A stretch of DNA of 64,000 nucleotides from contig NC_090698.1 of NCBI RefSeq assembly GCF_040954835.1, positions 6,012,501-6,076,500 on the forward strand, read 5' to 3'. The stretch comes from Lepisosteus oculatus (lineage: Eukaryota; Chordata; Actinopteri; Semionotiformes; Lepisosteidae). The notes below the pieces were generated by a model. That model ran no database searches. It was not told the DNA's origin and saw nothing but the letters and a program-made list of their open reading frames with translations. Both the position numbers and the translations under genes were made by a program. Below are positions 41,366-53,500 of the stretch, one piece after another (the first letter of the stretch is position 1; every line of letters begins with the position of its first letter).

Positions 41366-41959
41366 TAGCACAGTATAAAGCATAAATCTCAGAGCCTGAA
41401 ATGCACAGGGCAGAGTATATGACACAAAGAGCATTAATATATGACATTATAGATTAAAAACAGGAACATCAAGTTTAATTTTCATGGCAGTGTGGGAGCA
41501 GATAGACAAACTTCCTCATACAGTGAGTTATCAGAATTCAGGATTCCTTAAAGATGCAAACCTGCCTGGAAACAACACAGGCGTGTAAAGGAGAGATGAA
41601 CTCGGTCCCGTCTCTCTGCCTCAGCCCAGTGTGGAAATTAATTCAGACACACTGAACCTATTGTGCATTTTTCACTCTCCCTGTTCCTCCTTTCCCTTCT
41701 TCTTCAATCCCTATTTCACCTCCATCTCTCACTATCGTTCAGCCTTTCTCTCCCTTTTGTCTCCTTGTCCATCTCTCCTTTCTTTCCCACACTCTGTCTC
41801 TCTACCTCCCTCTTATTTACTTCCGTCTGGCCGGAAGGTTTTCCAGAGAAAGTGTCTCTCCCTGTCATTAAGGAATGCCACAGCATTCGGCTGGCATCCT
41901 GCTTTTCACACCCATTGGAGCATCAAAACAACAGGAGCCAGTGGAAAAATCACCTTCAG

Positions 41960-42770
41960 TCTTAAACACAGAGCCCTCGTCCTACACTAGGGAACTTAGC
42001 GCAGTGTTAAACACAGAGCCCTCGTCCTTTCCTAGGGAACTTAGCACAGTGTTAAACACAGAGCCCTCGTCCTTTCCTAGAGAACTGAGCGCAGTGTTAA
42101 ACACAGAGCCCTCCTCCTTCACTAGGGAACTGAACGCAGTGTTAAACACAGAGCCCTCGTCCTTTCCTAGGGAACTGAGCGCAGTGTTAAACACAGAGCC
42201 CTCGTCCTACACTAGGGAACTGAGCGCAGTGTTAAACAGAGCCCTCGTCCTTTCCTAGAGAACTGAGCGCAGTGTTAAACACAGAGCCCTCGTCCTACAC
42301 TAGGGAACTGAGCGCAGTGTTAAACAGAGCCCTCGTCCTTTCCTAGAGAACTGACCGCAGTGTTAAACACAGAGCCCTTGTCCTTTCCTAGGAAACCGAG
42401 CGGAGTGTTAAACACAGAGCCCTCGTCCTTCCCTAGGGAACTGAGCGCATAGTTAAACACAGAGCCCTCATCCTTCACTAGGGAACTGAACGCAGTGTTA
42501 AACACAGAGCCCTCATCCTTCACTAGGGAACTTAGCGAGTGTTAAACACAGAGCCCTCGTCCTTTCCTAGGGAACTGAGCACAGTGTTAAACACAGAGCC
42601 CTCGTCCTTCATTAGGGAACTGTGCGCAGTGTTAAACACAGAGCCCTTGTCCTTCCCTACGGAACTGAACACAGTATTAGACACAGAGCCCTTGTCCTTC
42701 ACTAGGGAACTGAGCGCAGTGTTGAACACAGAGCCCTCGTCCTTCACTAGGGAACTGAGTGCATAAAATA
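41960..42770 (+). repeat. 45-bp minisatellite, about 18 copies
   Basis: The unit contains AACACAGAGCCCTCGTCCTT and AGGGAACTGAGCGCAGTG. Some copies are about 4 bp shorter (AAACAGAGCCC). The periodic ORFs (LNTEPSSF-like and its antisense) are artefacts. Confidence 0.93.
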
Positions 42771-43489
42771 GTGTTAGACTTAGAGCCCTCCTCCATCTTT
42801 GTCCAAATCTGTTCCCAGTTAAAACACAACCTCTGCTGCTGAACAAACAGGCCAGAGCTCCTGAACAAACAGGCCAGAGCTGCTTCTCACTGAACATCTC
42901 AGCCACAGGGTCTGTTGTCACATCACTCTCTCAATCACACTTCACAGGTGGAGCTGATCCAGGAGACTGACATGATATGTCTACATAGACGTATCCACAA
43001 TATTCTTTTTTAACATGACATGGATGTACAATATCACAGCTACAATATTTAAAACAATTCTAGTTCACAAAGGATTACAAAAACATCTTTAACCCAGAGT
43101 AGCAGGATTAGTTTTTCTTAAGTGGATTTAATAACGGCTAGTGCACAATACTATAATTTAAATGTCAATATAAATAATTTAAAAAACTGCCATGAAACAC
43201 ACATTGAAAATTCTACACATTTATACACATGCACAACTGTAGGTTCTGCTGATAATCTCACCCATGGTGTGTGCTCTCCAGACAGGCTCTGAACCCCCCC
43301 TTTGCTCCAAACTGGGGTCCCCCTCTCTGGACAGCTGGCCCAAATATCTGTCTCTTCCAGAGCAGACAGAGCATCCACAGAGACCAAGACAACTCACTCA
43401 CACTGTCTTTTCCTCCTCTACCCCTTCTCTCCCGCGATTCAGCAGTGACTCCGTCTACAAACAAAGAGCACAGATTAACACTCCCTCCC

Positions 43490-44160
43490 TCTCTATCCAG
43501 CCCTCTTCCTAAATTCCTCACTCTCCTTCTCTGTCCAGTCCTCTCTTCCTAAATCCCTCTCTCCCTCTGTGTCCAGCCCTCTTCCTAAATCACTCGCTCT
43601 CCCTGTCCAGCTCTCTCTTCCTAAATCCCTCACTCCGTGTCCAGCCCTCTTCCTAAATCCCTCACTCCGTGTCCAGCCCTCTTCCTAAATCACTCACTCT
43701 CCCTCTGTCCAGCTCTCTCTTCCTAAATCCCTCTCCCTGTCCAGCCCTCTTCCTAAATCACTCTCTCCCTCTGTCCAGCTCTCTCATCCTAAATCCCTCT
43801 CTCCCTCTGTGTCCAGCCCTCTTCCTAAATCCCTCACTCCGTGTCCAGTCCTCTTCCTAAATCCCTCACTCCGTGTCCAGTCCTCTTCCTAAATTCCTCA
43901 CTCCGTGTCCAGTCCTCTTCCTAAATCCCTCACTCTCTCTCCGTCCAGATCTCTTTTCCTAAACCCTCACTTCCCCTCTGTCCAGTCCTTTCTTCCTGAA
44001 TCCCTCACTCTCCCTCCATCCAGTCCTCTTCCTAAATCCGTGTCCAGTCCTCTCTTCTTAAATCCCTCACTCCCTCTGTGTCCAGTCCTCTCTTCTTAAA
44101 TCCCTCACTCCCTCTGTGTCCAGTCCTCTCTTCTTAAATCCCTCACTCCCTCTCCTCTCC
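43490..44160 (+). repeat. ~36-bp pyrimidine-rich minisatellite
   Basis: About 18 variable units with GTGTCCAGTCCTCTTCC and TAAATCCCTCACTC. Unit length varies, so frames shift between copies. Confidence 0.88.
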
Positions 44161-44694
44161 GAGTCATTCAAGTTAAAATAGATGTAACTCTCTTTCACTC
44201 CAGAAGAGGGAGACAAACACTCATTTTAGCCTTGCTATAGTAAAGACTGCTTGGGCCTCAGCAGCAGCTCCTGGACCATTAACAGCATGTGTGTGACACA
44301 GGCAGACCATCAGTGCCAGGCCCTCCCCCAAGGTCCCACAAACGCTGCTAGGGTCCGGCCTGGCCCACCTGGGAGCCCCTCTGCAGGATCTGACCAAGAT
44401 CCACAACCCCAGACTTCAGATTGGTGCCGACGCTGGGAAACCTACAGAATCTGAGTTCTGGATACCCCAAAGCTGAACAGGTCAGGACCTTCCAAAGCCA
44501 TATTTATCCCAGACATAAGCCCTGCACTGATCGCAGCTCGCAATCCAACGAGACGAGAAAGAATCAAGAACATGAAAGCTGCAACAGGGTGCTTCCTTAA
44601 TCAGCTCTGTTAAGAGGATCACACCCCTGATGCAGCACAGGCGAGGTGGAGACGACGCACACTTACCATTAACTGAAACAGACTGAACTTTAGG

Positions 44695-45320
44695 TATACA
44701 CTATGACAGATGGGACCAGTGATCTCTGGACTGTAGGGTTACAATATGACACAGACTGGACCAGTGATCTCTGGACTGTAGGGTTACAATATGACACAGA
44801 CTGGACCAGTGATCTCTGGACTGTAGGGTTACAATAGGACAGACTGGACCAGTGATCTCTGGACTGTAGGGTTACAATAGGACAGACTGGACCAGTGATC
44901 TCTGGACTGTAGGGTTACAATAGGACACAGACTGGACCAGTGATCTCCAGACTATAGGGTTACAATATGACACAGACTGGACCAGTGATCTCTGGACTGT
45001 AGGGTTACAATATGACACAGACTGGACCAGTGATCTCTGGACTGTAGGGTTACAACATGACACAGACTGGACCAGTGATCTCTGGACTGTAGGGTTACAA
45101 CAGGACACAGACTGGACCAGTCATCTCTCGACTGTAGGGTTACAATAGGACACAGACTGGACCAGTGATCTCTGGACTGTAGGGTTACAATAGGACACAG
45201 ACTGGACCAGTGATCTCTGGACTGTAGGGTTACAATAGGACACAGACTGGACCAGTGATCTCTGGAGTGTAGGTCTACAATATGACACAGACTGGACCAG
45301 TGATCTCTGGATTGGAGAGT
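44695..45320 (+). repeat. 45-bp minisatellite, array L (about 14 copies)
   Basis: The unit contains CACAGACTGGACCAGTGATC and TCTGGACTGTAGGGTTACAA. The same unit occurs in reverse orientation at 49.2-50.05 kb. It begins about 60 bp past the likely arhgap11-like polyadenylation signal. Confidence 0.95.
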
Positions 45321-45381
45321 AAAGCATTGCCTTTTTGTCAATCTACACCAAAAACATTGAAATATATTTAAAATAATACCT

Positions 45382-45387
45382 TTTATT
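45382..45387 (-). terminator. Candidate polyadenylation signal of arhgap11-like gene
   Basis: AATAAA on the minus strand about 580 nt downstream of the stop codon at 45964, just before the 45-bp array. Chosen as the first good hexamer after the stop. Confidence 0.45.
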
Positions 45388-45963
45388 CTGAATAAAGACA
45401 TATTTAAAATAAATCTTACAAACATAACACTTAACACAGAAATGAATAAACACTGACAAAGTATTTACAGCAGCCAAGGGCAAGTCCAGTGTTCATAGCG
45501 TTACTCAAGCCGTGGCTGAAAAGGACTCTGCAGTGCCTCCTGTTATCTGACACAAGTCACAACTTCCCTGCGGCACCTGTAGGAACCGGGGCATCGCCAT
45601 GGAAAAACGCTGCCCGGGTGAGGGATAAAGGGGCTCTTTTCATGTGGTTGCAGCAGAGGGTTTAGAAGAATTTGGGGTTCATTCTGCCAGGCTGTCCCAA
45701 GGGTCCTGCTGACAGTGGCTGTCACTGGACTTTTGTAGTTCGGACCGAGCCCCTGTCGCAGGGCCCGCAGGGGTCGCAGGTCGCGCTGTGGCCAAGCGTC
45801 TCTTTGAGATGCTGCTGCCGTAGAGGTGATGTCACTTCCTCTTGCAGGCTAGCGGCTAGTAGGCAGGCTCCTGGCAGTGCTGCTGGACAGGTCCTGGCTG
45901 TGGGCTGCAGTGCTGCTGCGTGTGCGGATACAGGGATCGGGCTGCTGGCTGTGCTTGAGCGGT

Positions 45964-47573
45964 TTACTGGGGCTCTGGGCCCTCGTGTCCCTCCAGCAGC
46001 CCCAGCGAGCTCTCGTGACTCAGAGATCGCCCGAACCTCCTCGCACCCTGCCTGCGCAGGCGCCCCAGTGGCCCCGTGGCCCAGCCGCCTCCTCCTCTTC
46101 CTCCTCCTCCTCCGGCACCCCCAAACCTCTGGGCCACACGCAGGACGGAGTTCCTCTGGAAGAACAGGGGGGAGGTGGAGAGCGGGGAGGGGCGGTGCAC
46201 GGCGAGGAGGGGAGCCCACAGCCGGCTGGAGAGGGAGTTGAAACTGCGCACGCGGTCCGCCACTGACACCTGCGGACTCCTGCCTTTAGAGACTGACCCT
46301 ATCTGCCCTTCGCGGGCCCCATCTTTCCCACCCTCTCCTCTCGGTTTCTCCTCTTTCTGCCTCGGTCGCAGCGCTCTGTAGCTCCAGCTTTCTCCCTCTC
46401 CGAGCTCCTGATCTTCCTCTGGCTCGGGATCACCCTGGAGAGCTGTGCTCCTCGACTCTTCTGACCTCTCCTCCTCCCCCTCGCTCTCATCCATCTCTAT
46501 GGAGATGCCTTCGGGCAGGCTGTAGGATCGCCTGGGGGGTCTGAGCTCCCGGCTGTCACTCCGGAAAACATCAAAAAATGGCCACTCCTCTGCCTGTGCC
46601 GTTTCGTCTTCTTTTCTCCCTCTTCCTTCCTGCAGCCACGCCCCTTGCTCAAACCCTGCCTCTGCATCCCCCCATCGTCCTTGTTCAAACCCCGCCTCTG
46701 CATCCCCCCATCGTCCTTGCTCTAGCCCCGCCTCTGCATCTCCCCATCGTCCTTGCGCAAACCTCACCTCTACATCCCCCCATTGTCCTTGCTCAATTCC
46801 CACCTCTGCATCCCCCCATCGTCCTTGTGCCAGCCCTGCCCCTTGCTCTAGCTCCGCCTCTGCTTCCTTACCTCTTCCTTGCTCCAATACCGCCACTTTC
46901 TCCAGCCCCGCCTCTCCCTCCAGCTCCTCCTCCCCATTCCTCCCTTGTGTTCCACCCCCTTCCTCTTTCTCACACAGAACATCTCCCTGCACCCCCTCCT
47001 CGCTTTCAGCCTCAGTCCCTCTCTCCTGTCCCTCCTCTCCTCCCTCCCCCTCTCTGTCTGGCTCAGGCCCTGTCCTACTCTCCCACTCCTCCTCTCCACT
47101 CTCTGTCTCCAGATCCTCTTCAGCTCCCTCCTCTTCCAGGGCCTCTGCCTCCGTCTCCTTTTCGCATGGCCAGACCTGAGGGCTGCCCATCTCGGCCTGC
47201 GCTGTGAGCGTTGGGGTGTCAGGGAAGACATGGATAAAGGTTTCGGGGTACAGGCTGTCCCCAGGGCTGTCGACGAAACTGCAGGTCAGGAGGTCAGGGT
47301 CATCATCCACCTCGCACACCACCACTACTGCAGAAGACAGAGAGGCACAAGTCAAATGGGAGTTTTGGTGTCGGAGAGTGCACAGCTTGTAGGAATTACA
47401 AAAATAAAACAGACTCCGCCCACCTCTCTCTGGTCCACCAACGGGAGTGACAGGAGCTTCAGAGAGCCCACCCCCTTTGGAGCAGCTATGGCCATCCTGG
47501 CTGTCAGTCACCTTCTTCCTGCCTAACTCGGAGCCCTGCAGATCCAGTAACGAGAAACGGATTTCAACAAAGT
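45964..47573 (-). CDS. arhgap11-like exon 12 (stop codon, coding repeat)
   Basis: 1,610 nt starting FVEIRFSLLDLQGSELGRKK. It is rich in Glu and Gly, with a 12-residue tandem repeat (46640-46850), a phosphosite-like RRSYSLPEGISIEMDESEGE, and the family C-terminal motif DRVRSFNSLSSRLW..SPLFFQRNSVLRVAQRF, then ends GHEGPEPQ and stop. An in-frame intron may lie at 47328-47423. Confidence 0.82.
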
Positions 47574-50500
47574 CTACAGAGAGATAAGCCATTACTCAGC
47601 CAACGATATTGCATTCTGTGCAGAGAACTGTGAAACACAAAGGCAGTAAAAGATGGCATTATGGAGAGCAGTACAGGCACAGGGTACAGGTGCAGTAGGG
47701 GTGTACACACTGGAGACTCAGGTGTAGAGAAAGGGGTACAGGTGCAGTAGGGGTGTACACACTGGAGACTCAGGTGTAGACAAAAGGGGTACAGGTGCAG
47801 TGGGGGTGTACAGACTGGAGAGACAGGTGCAATTTGTAAAGGAATGACGCACAATGCTGACTGAGTCTCGCCCTCCCCAGCCACTTAGAGAGAAGAGTCG
47901 CAGCGACCTCCTGAACCGATCCCCCCTCTCCTCTCTCATTGCACACTGGGCAGCCGGGGGCCTAGGGCAAATACACAGCACATACACTGTCACACTGGGG
48001 CAAACACAGCCAGCGGGTTAAATACAGTCACCCCACAACAGTGTGACAACCCGTCACACTGGGGCATAATACACAGTGGGGTTAATAAGCACTGGGGAAA
48101 ACTGTTGCACTGTCACACTGCAGCTCAGACAATGGAGCAAACATAACACTTAGGGAGGGTTTAACAACCATGAATAATAAGGATGAGGAGAGCTGCCCTT
48201 GTTCCTACAAGAACTGTTAATCCTGCAGACGTGACTGACCTCTGTGCTCGCTTGTCAGCTGTTCTCTTGCCCCTCTTGCTCCTGACGGAGCGGTTAGGGG
48301 TGCTGCCCTCCCCGCGCTGCCTCAGCTGGGGCAGGACAGAGGCAGGGGTGCGACAGGGTTGAGAGCTCTGGGAGCACACAGGGTCTGAGACCGAGGGAGA
48401 GGAAGAGCAAACCACCAAATGAAAAAAATATATATAACTCAAGCCGCACACGCAGTGTGTGAAATGCTGCAGCAAAGCAGTTACAAAAATCAGCGATAAT
48501 GTGCCATCGGAATGAAATGGGGGACTGCTGAAGCGGACACTCACCACTGGGGGGCGACAGTGAGACAACTGGGCTCTCTTCCCTTAGGTCCTGTATTGAT
48601 CTCCTGCACACAAGGCAACGAAAAAGACACTGCAAAGACAGTTACACCAAGCGTGGGCCAAGCCTCCCAGCCGAGGTGACTGCAAGGACAGTTAATCGGG
48701 AGGCAGAGAGAGACAAACACAGCCAGACCCCGCAAAGAGACAGAGAGAGGCAGGCACCCGAGAGAAACCGAGACCACCACAGCAGGACAGCGAGTGACAC
48801 ACCAAGAGTGACAGCCAGACAAAGTGCGAAATGGAGAGCGAGTCCGTAAAACTCTGGGACTGAAGCAGTGAGACAGGGAAAGTGAGGCAGTGAGGCAGAG
48901 ACACTAACTAGTACCTCTTCCTGGCAGAACCTTCTGGTTCTGGCACGGTGTCCTCAAACGCTTTCCGTTTAGTGACGAGGAGAGACTGAAGCATGGGACT
49001 GGCCTCCCCCTGCTGGCCTGAAAGGGAACAGCATGGTCGCACACCACTTCTTACATACCAGATGACATATTGTCAGACTCTTTGCCCATACAGCCTACTA
49101 ATGAATGCAACAATTTTAGAAAAATAAAGAGACAGAGAACAGGTATAGTTTCCTGAGCCAGATGGTTGGTGGGAACAGTAACTCAACCAGTTAATGCACA
49201 GCTTGAGGCATACAGTCCAGAGATCACTGGTCCAGTCTGTGTCATATTGTAGCCCTACAGTCCAGAGATCACTGGTCCAGTCTGTGTCATATTGTAACCC
49301 TACAGTCCAGAGATCACTGGTCCAGTCTGTGTCATATTGTAACCCTACAGTCCAGAGATCACTGGTCCAGTCTGTGTCCTATTGTAACCCTACAGTCCAG
49401 AGATCACTGGTCCAGTCTGTGTCCTATTGTAACCCTACAGTCCAGAGATCACTGGTCCAGTCTGTGTCATGTTGTACCCCTACAGTCCAGAGATCACTGG
49501 TCCAGTCTGTGTCCTATTGTAACCCTACAGTCCAGAGATCACTGGTCCAGTCTGTGTCCTATTGTAACCCTACAGTCCAGAGATCACTGGTCCAGTCTGT
49601 GTCCTATTGTAACCCTACAGTCCAGAGATCACTGGTCCAGTCTGTGTTATATTGTAACCCTACAGTCCAGAGATCACTGGTCCAGTCTGTGTCATATTGT
49701 AACCCTACAGACCAGAGATCACTGGTCCAGTCTGTGTCATATTGTAACCCTACAGACCAGAGATCACTGGTCAGTCTGTGTCATACTGTAACCCTACAGT
49801 ACAGAGATCACCGGTCCAGTCTGTGTCATACTGTAACCCTACAGTCCAGAGATCACTGGTCCAGTCTGTGTCATACTGTAACCCTACAGTCCAGAGATCA
49901 CTGGTCCAGTCTTTGTCCTATTGTAACCCTACAGTCCAGAGATCACTGGTCCAGTCTGTGTCATATTGTAACCCTATAGTCCAGAGATCACTGGTCCAGT
50001 CTGTGTCATATTGTAGCCCTACAGTCCAGAGATCACTGGTCCAGTATTAACAATCTGTAAAACAGCCTTGCAGCAGACACTGGCAATGGCACAGACAACT
50101 TTCTTTGATTACTTTTGCAGAAAATGACCTAAAAAGTTAAGATATTTAAAAGCACAAATTTACAAACTATTAAACTATTAGTTTATAATGTTATTAACTA
50201 TAATAACTACTTTTACTAAACCATCATATTATACACCACTCCACACAGCTGCTGGTTCAGTTACTGTGAGGGTATGACTAAGGGCTCCTCAAGCACCGAC
50301 AATGAACACTTACAGAGACTACGATGAAAACTGCAACCATACCTGGGGTCCCCTCTGCTGCCCTCCCGTCGAAAGGGACGGGGGTGCCAGTTGGAGTGCG
50401 AGACGTCATCAGCTTGTTGAATGCCCCCACAAACCGTTCTGAAGGAGGGAGACAAGAAAAGACTGATGCATGATGGACTGCTGAAAGGTGATGGAATTGT

Positions 50501-53500
50501 TTCTCCTAATAAAGCAACTTTAAATTTCAATCTGAGAGGAGTGAGAAAAAGAGAAGATGGTAAGAGAGGGAGAGGCAGAAAGAATACAAAAGGTATAGAG
50601 CTAGAGAATCCTGCCCTACTGCTAAGCCAAACTACACCATCTTCCCTTTCACAGAGTGCCCCCTTGGCTACGTTCCTATTCTCTAATGCATTCATGTCCA
50701 CCCGCATCTCATCTACCAGAAAATACCTACAGATTCCCCATATCTTTCTGTCCATCTGCCACAGTTCTCTCCCTGGAGGTGGGCCCTAACCACCTCCACC
50801 CCCTGTGACCACCCCCCCCCACCACCTCACCGCCCACACTGCGTCTGTGGTGCTTCACCGAGCCGGGCACTCTCGGCCCCGCCCCCGTCTCCAGGGCGTC
50901 GCCAGGGGGTGTAACACAGCCAGGCTCCGCCCCCAGCAACAAGCCCTGCTTCTTCTCCAGCATGAATGTGGGGATGACACCTGAAGACGGACCAATCAAA
51001 ATGGTCAGTCACCCCCTCACTCTCCCGAGACACCTCTCCTTCCCGCATTTAAAGAGCTGTTTTCCGAAACTGTGGCTTCCTTTGGGAAGGGACCCAGTCG
51101 TGGTCCTGGAAGCCCCACTTACCTGTGGAAGCTCTCAGTTACACGGTGTAATGCTTCATTGACTTAACAATAAATTTGGACTGTTTTACCATTATCATCT
51201 CTTAAACATACTGATGATATGTCCAAACTTTGCCTCCTGGAATCGGTACTGGAGGCATGAACACATCTACACCCTGTGCTCACGAGGGGGAGAATTACAA
51301 ATAGCCCCTCTGAGCCGCCCGCATCAAGAAACGCTCTCATGACGGACTGACTAACCACAGGACAACCAGTGCAATCTCTCTCTCCTCCTCCCTCACACTC
51401 CCTCCTTCCCTATCTCACTCACCGATGTGCTCGGCGTGTGTGATAAGTGCCCGCACCACCGCAGCCTGGCGCTCCAGCACGGCCTCGGTGCCCACGGCCA
51501 GCCTGGACCCCGATATCGGGCACTGCATCAGGTTGGGGCTGATCACCAGGGCCAGGGAGCCCAGATCCATCCGGCTCTCACTGCTCCTGGATGGACAGAG
51601 CAGGAAGAGGTTCCTGAACTTCCTGAATTGGCCCACAGGCCAGACACACGCCCGTCAGACTGCCCCCCACAGGCCAGACACACGCCCGTCAGACTGCCCC
51701 CCACAGGCCAGACACACGCCCGTCAGACTGCCCCCCACAGGCCAGACACACGCCCGTCAGACTGCCCCCCACAGGCCAGACACATTAGAAATTAGAAAAG
51801 AGACACAGAGAAAGAATGACAGAAGGAGAGAGAAATATTAGACAGAAGGACAGACAATCACAGCAGGTAAGCACCCTGCTCAACGCAGACTTCTGGACTA
51901 AAGACTGGGGTGCCTCGTCACACAATCCTGCCGATATGGGAATCCTGCTGAAGCCTGAGGATACAAGCGAGGGGAGCTTCCTCTCTGACCTCATACAGTC
52001 TCCCTCTGGCTGCAGCACCTGATTCTCACCTCTGGGCGGCGCTTCTCAGGAAGCTGCAGAGGTACCGCAGCACCCGCGCGTGTGCAGGGGGCAGCAGGGC
52101 GGTCAGCAGCAGCGTGGCTCCCTCCCTCCGGTCCTCACCGCCCAGTCCCTGAGCCCGGCACAGCGCCCCCTGCAGGGCGGGAGGGATGAGGGGGGAGGGA
52201 AGCTCACGCAGGAACTGCTTCAGGAGGGTGGCCACGTCACAGGGCTGCAGGGCCGCCGAGAGAGGCGGGAGGAACAGGGGCTCCCCCTGCTCCAGGCGGG
52301 CCTGAAAAACAGGGGGAGAGGGAGACGAGCTGAGTGTCTTTACAGCATCTACACAGCTGATGGAGCGTTACTGTGAAGATACAGATAATCAGACTGAGTG
52401 TCCTTACAGCATCTACAGGTCTCACGATGGGAGTGTTAATGTGAAGCTACAGGTGATCAGACTGAGTGTCGTCAGAGTATCTGCAGGCCCGATGACCCAG
52501 GCATTGCATCAGCTGACCTTTATCACAGAGGAACAGAGCTTCCCTAACAGCCAAACAGGAAGTGGAAGAACGAGCGAGGGAGCGGGCAAGTGAAGCAACA
52601 GGGCGCACAGGAAGAGCGAGGCTCACACACACAGGAGGAAATACTGACCACCTCTGCCCCTCACTCCACCCTCTCACTCTCAGTCAGTTACCCTGAGGAC
52701 ACGAATGCGGGTCAGGGAGCCGGTCTTTCTGAAGAGTCCCTCCGTGCCCAGATGGAGGGAGAGGAACTGGCAGGCATCAACCAGGAACCTTCCGAGGGAG
52801 GGAGAGAAGGATTTGGAAGAGGAAAAGTGAGGTTGGAGGGAGAGAAAGGAAAAGAGATACTTCAAACAATGAAATTGCCAGAGTCCGGGCCTGCCGGACA
52901 CGCGGAGCCAGACCGGCCAGAGTCCGGGCCTGCCGGACACGCGGAGCCAGACCGGCCAGAGTCCGGGCCTGCCGGACACGCGGAGCCAGACCGGCCAGAG
53001 TCCGGGCACCCCAGACTGGCCGGAGTCAAGCAGGTCAGGGACCGGGCAGCCGGACACACGGAGCCAGACTGTGCCGGATTACCTACAGATACGCAGAAGG
53101 CGAGTGAAACCACTGCTGTCGTCAATAACCTTTTCCCTTGTTCTCTTGTGACTGGCTTTCGCTACGCTTGTACAAACCTTACGACATCCCATGCGGCTCA
53201 GCTGGAAACTGACGCTTTCAGTAAGGGGAAGACAAACAACAGGTACTCACTGCGGCACGGTGCCCCCCACATCCAGCACCTCGCACTGCGGCAGGGAGAG
53301 GAGGTCTCGGCCGAAAGCGAAGACACGGTTTCCGCCCGTCTCCTGAGAGAGACAGCAGAGGTGAGAGACACGAGGCACCTGCTCAGCGCTGCTGGTAAAC
53401 CGTCAGGTTACAGAGCCTGTTCTGGAAATCTTGGCAGACCAACAGAGTCGTTAGGGCCTGGAGCGCTTCAGAAGGAACGATGCCAACAGAGAAACTCAGT

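Larger units (their letters stand above)
40628..45963. other. Intergenic region grem3 - arhgap11-like
   Basis: About 5.3 kb made mostly of a SINE and four separate minisatellite arrays (41.1-41.36, 41.96-42.77, 43.49-44.16, 44.70-45.32 kb). Between them, 42.8-43.25 is AT-rich unique-looking DNA. The grem3 5' exon and promoter should lie here but were not located. Confidence 0.55.

Noticed and set aside
41875-42921. Periodic ORFs with LNTEPSSFPRELSAV and its antisense
   Set aside because: By-products of the 45-bp array.
46578-47526. Plus-strand ORFs of 209-215 codons over arhgap11-like exon 12
   Set aside because: Pro/Leu-rich antisense shadows of the Glu/Gly-rich coding exon.
49205-50046. 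CRISPR-like regular repeats
   Set aside because: Units are directly adjacent with no unique spacers, and the DNA is vertebrate; these are minisatellites.
49194-50050. 261-codon plus-strand ORF with SCNPTVQRSLVQSV-like repeats
   Set aside because: It is the translation of the 45-bp minisatellite in an intron of the minus-strand gene; the mirror array at 44.7-45.3 kb gives the same peptide from the other strand.
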